Assembly: GCA_030616145.1 (NCBI GenBank)
Contig: JAUWXU010000014.1
Location: 1 to 10,275, forward strand
DNA from: Candidatus Omnitrophota bacterium
GTDB taxonomy: Bacteria > Omnitrophota > JAUWXU01
Length of the DNA stretch: 10,275 nucleotides
Direction: 5' to 3'
Shown here one piece after another: positions 5,949 through 10,275 of the stretch. The stretch's first letter is position 1; each line of letters begins with the position of its first letter. The notes beneath the pieces are model-generated. The model saw only the letters and a program-made list of their open reading frames with translations. It was not told the DNA's origin and searched no databases. The translations under genes and the position numbers were made by a program.

Positions 5949-7706
5949 ATGGCCGTTGAGAAAATAGAAAATGAAATTATAGCCCTGATCAGCAAGGCAG
6001 TAGATGGTCTTATAGCTAGGGCGATAGTTCCTCTCAACTCAGCTCCCGACGTAGAGTTAGAGTCACCGAGGGATGAATCTCTGGGTGACTTCTCTACAAA
6101 TGTTGCCTTAAAGATTGCCCGAAAGGTTAAGATTCCTTTCGATAAAGCAGTAAAACCTTCAGTTGATATTAATTCCCTCAAGATCGCTGAACTTATTGCC
6201 AGTGAGATCAAAACCAGATTTAAAAAAACTCCGCTTCTTGCCAATAAAATTAAGAAAATAGAGGTCAAGCCCCCCGGATTTATAAATTTTTTCCTGAATA
6301 TAAGGTATCTCTATGATAATTTGTTTAGAATAAAAAAACTGCGACAGAATTATGGACGCTCAAATATTGGCAGGAAACAGAAGATTCAGATTGAATTTGT
6401 TAGTGCTAATCCCACTGGTCCTTTGACCATCGCCCACGGCCGACAGGCAGCGGTCGGGGATGTCCTAGCCAATATTTTAAAGACAAGCGGCTATAATGTT
6501 AAGAAAGAATATTATATTAATGATGTCGGCACACAGATTGATCTGTTGGGCCGGTCGATTAGGGTCAGATATCTGGAAATATTCAATCAGGACTGTCTGT
6601 TCCCGGAAAATGGATACAAGGGGCGCTATATCTATGATATCACTCAGGAGATTGTCCGGAGGTATGGACGCAGGTACCTGCTTATTCCAGAAGAACGTTG
6701 CCTGAATTTATTTTCCAAATACGCCGTTCGCACAATCCTTAAAGGGATAAAAAATGACCTGGAAAAATTTGGAGTGCATTTTGATCGTTGGTTTTCTCAA
6801 GGTCTATTTATCAGCCCGGATAAGATTAATAAGACACTCCGCATTTTAAAGAAGAAAAATCATATCTATGAAAAGGATGGGGCAGTCTGGCTAAGGTCGT
6901 CTTCTTTTGGTGATGATAAAGACCGTGTTGTCATAAAGAAAGACGGTAGCTTTACTTATATCAGTTCGGACATCGTCTATCACCGCAATAAATACAGGCG
7001 CGGTTTTAAGCGTATTATCGATATCTGGGGGCCGGACCATCATGGATATGCGCCGCGTTTAAAGATGGCAGTTCAGGCCCTTGGTTATCCTGCTCGAAGC
7101 CTGTCCATTCTTTTTATTCAACTGGTCAGTTTATATGAAAATGGAAAGGCACTTTCTATGTCCACCAGAGAAGGGGAGTTTGTTACTCTTAATCAGTTAG
7201 TTGAAGAGGTAGGTGTTGCAGCCACTCGCTTTTTTTTCCTGATGAGAAGAAGAGATTCACACCTTGATTTTGATTTAAATTTGGCCAGAAAGCACTCCGA
7301 AGAAAATCCTGTTTATTATGTCCAGTATGCCCATGCCCGAATATGCAGTATTATCCAGTTTGCCCGGGCCAGGTCTCGTTGGCTGTTTGTTGTTCCGCAG
7401 CGCAAGAGGGATACGAAAGAGGGACTTTTATTTTTGCTTGATAAGCCTGAGGAGATTAGTATGATTAAAATTTTGAGAAGATATCCAGAGGTTGTTGCTA
7501 AAAGCGCAAAATTTCTTGAGCCACATCAGCTTACAATCTATCTTCGTAGCCTGGCTACCAGCTTTCATCATTTTTATACTAAACATCGGGTGGTTACCGA
7601 CAATGCCCGTTTGACGGCAGCCCGGCTTTTGCTGGTCGATTGTGTAAAAATTGTTCTGAGAAATGGTTTGAATTTATTAGGTATAGTAGCTCCCGAGAAG
7701 ATGTGA
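5949..7706 (+). CDS. argS: Arginyl-tRNA synthetase
   Basis: ArgS charges tRNA-Arg with arginine using ATP, in the cytoplasm. The 585-residue product is complete. The N-terminal Arg-tRNA-synthetase additional domain covers about 5-115 (ESPRDESLGDFSTNVALKIA, 38-57). The class I catalytic core begins at QIEFVSANPTGPLTIAHGR (147-165), where IAHGR is the HIGH-like motif. WGPDHHGYAPRL lies at 360-371. The KMSKS-equivalent is ALSMSTREG (401-409). A DALR-type anticodon-binding helical domain fills the C-terminus, and the protein ends with the typical LLGIVAPEKM. The usual DALR-region wording is altered to AATRFFFL followed by HLDFDLNLA, which is still family-like. The ATG is preceded only by an A-rich stretch (AAAAGAAAAA), so the Shine-Dalgarno is weak. 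Transcription may come from the recO-internal promoter through the zinc-ribbon gene. A perfect palindrome follows the stop. Confidence 0.96.
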   Translation: MAVEKIENEIIALISKAVDGLIARAIVPLNSAPDVELESPRDESLGDFSTNVALKIARKVKIPFDKAVKPSVDINSLKIAELIASEIKTRFKKTPLLANKIKKIEVKPPGFINFFLNIRYLYDNLFRIKKLRQNYGRSNIGRKQKIQIEFVSANPTGPLTIAHGRQAAVGDVLANILKTSGYNVKKEYYINDVGTQIDLLGRSIRVRYLEIFNQDCLFPENGYKGRYIYDITQEIVRRYGRRYLLIPEERCLNLFSKYAVRTILKGIKNDLEKFGVHFDRWFSQGLFISPDKINKTLRILKKKNHIYEKDGAVWLRSSSFGDDKDRVVIKKDGSFTYISSDIVYHRNKYRRGFKRIIDIWGPDHHGYAPRLKMAVQALGYPARSLSILFIQLVSLYENGKALSMSTREGEFVTLNQLVEEVGVAATRFFFLMRRRDSHLDFDLNLARKHSEENPVYYVQYAHARICSIIQFARARSRWLFVVPQRKRDTKEGLLFLLDKPEEISMIKILRRYPEVVAKSAKFLEPHQLTIYLRSLATSFHHFYTKHRVVTDNARLTAARLLLVDCVKIVLRNGLNLLGIVAPEKM

Positions 7707-7711
7707 GATTT

Positions 7712-7741
7712 ACCCCCACACCAATATATTGGTGTGGGGGT
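7712..7741. terminator. Perfect 30-base palindrome after argS (possible terminator or operator)
   Basis: Starting five bases after the argS stop, 7712-7741 is a perfect palindrome. Folded as RNA it gives a 13-bp stem of ACCCCC-ACACCAA type with a TATA loop. Only a weak TTT (7746-7748) follows, with no proper U-tract in either direction, so terminator function is uncertain. A dyad binding site for the downstream pilZ gene is an alternative. The symmetry itself is certain. Confidence 0.6.
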
Positions 7742-7769
7742 GTACTTTAGAGGATAGGCGAGACCAATA

Positions 7770-8129
7770 ATGGACGAAAGGCGAAAGGAAAGACGTAGAT
7801 ATCCCCGGGTTAAGACTAACCTTGCACTGGAGATTGATGATCGGGGTTCAATTATAAAAAGCCGGGTAGAAAATATAAGTTCCTCCGGCGTATATTGCCA
7901 GACAGAAAAACCGATTTCAGCGATGAGCAAGGTAATGGTTAGTCTATTTCTTCCTTATCCTGATGGTCAGAAGGTCGATTTTGACCAGGTTAAATTCCAG
8001 GGGGTTGTAGCCCGCAGCCAGCCAATCATAAAAAGAGACAGTATCATTTACAGTGTAGCCATTTATTTTAGTGATATAACCAAAAAAGATAAAAATAAGA
8101 TTGTCAATTTTATACTAAGAAATTTATAA
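7770..8129 (+). CDS. Single-domain PilZ protein (c-di-GMP receptor)
   Basis: The 119-residue protein consists of little more than a PilZ domain, the widespread cyclic-di-GMP sensor. Both binding motifs are intact: RxxxR at R9-R13 (RRYPR) and (D/N)xSxxG at N35-I36-S37-S38-S39-G40 (NISSSG). It is therefore predicted to bind c-di-GMP. Beta-strand-like stretches continue to about residue 100 (VAIYFSDI), followed by a C-terminal helix KDKNKIVNFILRNL. No output domain, signal peptide or membrane segment is present, so it should act in the cytosol through a partner protein. The ATG start has only a weak Shine-Dalgarno (AGAGGA is about 15 bases upstream). It is flanked on both sides by inverted repeats and is not tightly coupled to either neighbour; its target pathway cannot be deduced from context. 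Confidence 0.9.
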   Translation: MDERRKERRRYPRVKTNLALEIDDRGSIIKSRVENISSSGVYCQTEKPISAMSKVMVSLFLPYPDGQKVDFDQVKFQGVVARSQPIIKRDSIIYSVAIYFSDITKKDKNKIVNFILRNL

Positions 8130-8149
8130 TTTGGCTTATTAATGAACAG

Positions 8150-8180
8150 TGGACTTACGGAACGAAGCGAGATAAGTCCA
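8150..8180. repeat. Inverted repeat downstream of pilZ
   Basis: TGGACTTA (8150-8157) and TAAGTCCA (8173-8180) are perfect 8-base inverted arms around a 15-base spacer that contains a small CG-AAG-CG mini-hairpin. No T-tract follows, so this is not a canonical intrinsic terminator. It lies about 20 bases after the pilZ stop and just before the aminotransferase promoter, where it could serve as a weak terminator, an operator or a repeat remnant. Confidence 0.6.
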
Positions 8181-8193
8181 TCTGCGAATTAAG

Positions 8194-8223
8194 TTGACAA
8201 ATCATTATTATCAATGTTAAAAC
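8194..8223 (+). promoter_or_regulatory. Putative promoter of the aminotransferase gene
   Basis: TTGACA (8194-8199) is a perfect -35 box. The best -10 candidate is TAAAAC (8218-8223) at an 18-bp spacing; TTAAAA (8217-8222) with a TG directly before it, at 17 bp, is nearly as good. The gene start at 8251 leaves a short leader of about 20 bases with a GGAG at 8239-8242. The -10 match is mediocre. Confidence 0.45.
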
Positions 8224-8250
8224 AATAGGCAAAGAAACGGAGATGTTAGA

Positions 8251-9438
8251 ATGATTCAGGAAGCAAATAGATTAAAAAGATTACCCCCCTATCTTTTTAC
8301 GATTATTGATGATTTGAAGCGCCAGGTGAAATCGCAGGGGGTGGATGTTATTGACCTGGGGATGGGGAGTCCTGACCAGGGTGCTCCGGATTGGGTAGTT
8401 GATGAATTGTGCAGGGCAGCCAGAATAAAGAGCAGCCATCGATATTCGCGTATCGGCGATGAAGTAGAGATAAAATTAAGAGAGGCCATTGCTGAATGGT
8501 ATAGGAACAGGTTTAAGGTAAAGCTGGATCCGGCAAGTGAGGTTTTGCCATTGATAGGTTCTAAAGAAGGTATTGCCCATCTGGCTCTTTCGTTTCTTAA
8601 TAATGATGACATTGCCCTAGTTCCTTCTCCTGCTTATCCTGTTCATTTTAATGGTGTTATTATGGCCGGAGGCATTCTCTACAATATTCCTTTGAGGAAG
8701 GAAAACGGATTCAGGCCGAATCTGAAAGCGTTGGGCAAAGAGATACTTAAGATGAGTAAGCTCATTTTCTTGAGTTATCCGCATAATCCGACTACTGCTG
8801 TTGTTGATCTGGATTTCTTTAAAGAGGTGGTCAAATGGGCTAAAGGTAAGAATATTATTGTGGGACATGACCTGGCATATTCCGATATAGTTTTTGACGG
8901 ATATCGGGCACCAAGTATGTTGGAAGTGAAAGGGGCAAAGGAAGTAGGGGTCGAATTTCATACCCTTTCCAAAAGTTATAATATGGCTGGCTGGCGAATC
9001 GGGTTTTGCGTGGGCAACGCTGAAATACTCAAGGTGTTGGCGAAGACCAAAAGCTATATAGACTTTGGCATATTTCAGGCAATACAATGTGCAGCAATAA
9101 AGGCCCTGACCGGGCCTCAGGATTGCATCAGGCACACTGTTGAGACATATAAACGCAGAAGGGATGTAATGATTGATCAGCTGGCAAAAGTAGGTTGGGA
9201 GGTTGAAAAACCCAAGGCAACTTTTTATATTTGGGCCCATATTCCCCTGAAGTATAGCGCATTGACATCAATGGAATTTGCTACTTTTCTGCTTAAAGAA
9301 ACCGGTGTAGCAGTAGCGCCGGGAACAGGTTTTGGCGAATATGGCGAGGGTTATGTCCGTTTTGCTTTGGTTGATTCCGAGGAGAGGATAAAAGAAGCAG
9401 TGAGTAGAATTGGCAAGTTATTGAAAATAGAAGGATAA
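8251..9438 (+). CDS. alaC: AlaC-type alanine / LL-DAP-like aminotransferase (class I, PLP-dependent)
   Basis: This 395-residue fold-type I aminotransferase is complete. The Schiff-base lysine is K241 in HTLSKSYNMAGWRIGF (237-252), and N179-P180, D207/Y210 (HDLAYSD) and R370 (YVRFAL) fill the usual cofactor and carboxylate positions. It belongs to the closely related AlaC/DapL group: RLPPYLF near the start, LIGSKEGIAHLAL at 101-113, EKPKATFYIWAHIP at 319-332 and GTGFGEYGEGY at 358-368. The wording around the lysine (SKSYNMAGW instead of DapL's SKTYNMTGW), SYIDFGIFQ and VRFAL favour AlaC, which makes alanine from pyruvate and glutamate. LL-diaminopimelate aminotransferase activity is the main alternative, and no neighbouring lysine or peptidoglycan gene helps decide. 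Start ATG has GGAG at 8239-8242, 8 bases upstream. It appears to be a single-gene transcription unit with its own promoter and terminator. Confidence 0.85.
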   Translation: MIQEANRLKRLPPYLFTIIDDLKRQVKSQGVDVIDLGMGSPDQGAPDWVVDELCRAARIKSSHRYSRIGDEVEIKLREAIAEWYRNRFKVKLDPASEVLPLIGSKEGIAHLALSFLNNDDIALVPSPAYPVHFNGVIMAGGILYNIPLRKENGFRPNLKALGKEILKMSKLIFLSYPHNPTTAVVDLDFFKEVVKWAKGKNIIVGHDLAYSDIVFDGYRAPSMLEVKGAKEVGVEFHTLSKSYNMAGWRIGFCVGNAEILKVLAKTKSYIDFGIFQAIQCAAIKALTGPQDCIRHTVETYKRRRDVMIDQLAKVGWEVEKPKATFYIWAHIPLKYSALTSMEFATFLLKETGVAVAPGTGFGEYGEGYVRFALVDSEERIKEAVSRIGKLLKIEG

Positions 9439-9468
9439 GGACAGTTAATTGATTTCAGGTTGTTGGAG

Positions 9469-9496
9469 ACGCACTGCAAGATTGGGTGCGTTTTTT
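9469..9496 (+). terminator. Rho-independent terminator after the aminotransferase gene
   Basis: ACGCAC (9469-9474) pairs with GTGCGT (9486-9491) around an 11-base loop, and a run of six T follows (9491-9496, sharing its first T with the stem). It lies about 30 bases after the stop codon, as expected for an intrinsic terminator. The stem is short but GC-rich. Confidence 0.75.
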
Positions 9497-9515
9497 ATTG
9501 ATTAGCTGAAATTTT

Positions 9516-9549
9516 TATGATAACATCATAATTAGTTAACAATAATTAT
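9516..9549. promoter_or_regulatory. AT-rich putative promoter/dyad region before the glycosyltransferase gene
   Basis: Two -10-like boxes are present, TATGAT (9516-9521) and CATAAT (9527-9532), neither with a good -35 at normal spacing. A dyad ATAATTA (9528-9534) / TAATTAT (9543-9549) overlaps the second box, and GTTAAC (9535-9540) lies between its arms. A promoter is expected here because a terminator lies just upstream, but the exact boxes are uncertain in such AT-rich DNA. Confidence 0.3.
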
Positions 9550-9561
9550 CCAAGTGAGGAT

Positions 9562-10275
9562 ATGCGGAAACGAATTTTATTACTCTACAGTCCCAATAAT
9601 TCCGGTCATCAAAAGGCAGCCTGGGCCATTCAGGAAGCCATTAAAGAGCTCAATTCTGATACCCAGACTTTGGCTGTTGACTTCTTTGGTTATAACAATC
9701 CGCTTTCTGAAAAGGTAATGATTAAGATATATTTAATCCTGCTTAAGACTATACCTCAAATTTGGGGTTATCTCTATGATAATCCCAAACTAATAAGCAG
9801 GACGCGTTGGCTGAGGGATTTCATTTACCGGATAAGCGCTGCTCGATTAAAGGTGCTTTTGGAGGATTTTCAGCCAGATGCGGTGGTTTGTACCCAGGCC
9901 TTTCCCTGCGGGGTAATGGCAGATTATAAAGAGGCTTCAGGGGCTAACATTTTTTTGATTGGCGTGTTGACCGATTATCTGGCTCATTCCTACTGGGTTG
10001 GCAGCACTGTGGATAGGTATGTGGTCCCCTCGGTACGAGCAAAGAATTACCTGAGTAGATTCGGAATAGCTGAGAAAAAAATTTTTGGTTATGGAATTCC
10101 TATTCATCCAAAGTTCAGAGTTAAATTTGAACGGAAAGAAATCCTCAAAAAACTGGATTTAAGGACAGACCTGCCGATTATATTAGTAATGGGGGGATGG
10201 CGTGGAACCGGGCCGATAGAACGGGTTGTTCAGGAGTTAATTAGAATCAAGTCGCATTTTCAAATTATAGCTGTG
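9562..10275 (+). CDS. MGDG synthase / UgtP-like glycosyltransferase (GT28), 5' part
   Basis: The first 238 codons of a gene leaving the window on the right. The product resembles processive diacylglycerol glycosyltransferases and plant-type MGDG synthases (GT28, MurG-like fold), which move a sugar from a UDP-sugar to a membrane lipid. Visible family blocks are ILLLYSPNNSGHQKAA (5-20, the GxGHxxAA loop), PDAVVCTQAFPCGVMADYK (105-123), GVLTDYLAHSYW (134-145), DRYVVPS (151-157), FGYGIPIHPKF (175-185) and the beginning of the nucleotide-sugar domain, ILVMGGWRGTGPIE (207-220). The usual glycine-rich GGGxG loop reads GGWRGTG here. The only plausible start is ATG 9562; its GAGGA (9556-9560) sits just one base away, unusually close. 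A glycolipid role is inferred; the acceptor is unknown, and half the enzyme is not visible. Confidence 0.85.
   Translation, partial: MRKRILLLYSPNNSGHQKAAWAIQEAIKELNSDTQTLAVDFFGYNNPLSEKVMIKIYLILLKTIPQIWGYLYDNPKLISRTRWLRDFIYRISAARLKVLLEDFQPDAVVCTQAFPCGVMADYKEASGANIFLIGVLTDYLAHSYWVGSTVDRYVVPSVRAKNYLSRFGIAEKKIFGYGIPIHPKFRVKFERKEILKKLDLRTDLPIILVMGGWRGTGPIERVVQELIRIKSHFQIIAV

Noticed and set aside
8617..9240. 207-codon open frame on the minus strand opposite the aminotransferase gene
   Set aside because: It lies entirely inside alaC on the opposite strand, shows no recognisable domain, and has Cys-, His- and Pro-rich composition typical of an antisense shadow.
1..10275. A defence island, mobile element, CRISPR array or phage module
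   Set aside because: All recognisable genes are housekeeping, envelope or signalling families; no transposase, integrase, nuclease cluster or regularly spaced repeat array is present.

Overview
The window carries one almost unbroken run of plus-strand genes and looks like core bacterial chromosome, not an accessory island. In order it holds: the end of a LysM-domain protein; pgpH (c-di-AMP phosphodiesterase of the 7TM-HD family); ybeY (rRNA-maturation endonuclease); a DUF502 membrane protein; mgtE (Mg2+ channel); recO; a 48-residue DUF5679-type zinc ribbon; argS; a single-domain PilZ protein; an AlaC-type aminotransferase; and the start of an MGDG-synthase/UgtP-like glycosyltransferase cut by the right edge. 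No minus-strand gene, tRNA, rRNA, CRISPR array, transposase or phage gene was found. The longest gene-free stretch is about 190 bases.

Organism: base composition is moderately AT-rich by eye, and TTG starts are used at least twice. The pgpH-ybeY-recO neighbourhood is a classic bacterial arrangement. Together with DUF502, a DUF5679 protein, lone PilZ proteins and GC-rich palindromic intergenic repeats, the content suggests an uncultivated environmental bacterium, for instance an Omnitrophota-like candidate phylum. This placement is a guess from gene content and style; no marker here fixes it.

Layout: 1-4656 looks like one operon with tight junctions. LysM and pgpH are separated by 12 bases, pgpH overlaps ybeY by 62, ybeY overlaps the DUF502 gene by 10, and the DUF502 gene overlaps mgtE by 4 (ATGA). 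recO follows after 46 bases that are largely a degenerate 8-base tandem repeat. A near-consensus promoter (TTGACA, 16 bp, TATAAA) lies in the last codons of recO and should drive the zinc-ribbon gene through a leader of about 120 bases containing a Shine-Dalgarno plus ATG-TAG mini-ORF. A GC-rich nested palindrome lies between the zinc ribbon and argS. A perfect 30-base palindrome follows argS, and an 8-bp inverted repeat follows pilZ. The aminotransferase has its own putative promoter and a good intrinsic terminator, after which the glycosyltransferase begins as a separate unit.

How the genes fit together: most are housekeeping (ribosome maturation, DNA repair, arginyl-tRNA charging, amino-acid metabolism) mixed with envelope and ion functions (LysM, DUF502, MgtE, glycolipid synthase-like enzyme). 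Two nucleotide second messengers are represented: c-di-AMP turnover by PgpH and c-di-GMP sensing by PilZ. I see no convincing new multi-gene system. The points most worth a second look are the Asp in place of the third zinc-ligand His of YbeY, the leader of the small zinc-ribbon gene, and the intergenic repeats.
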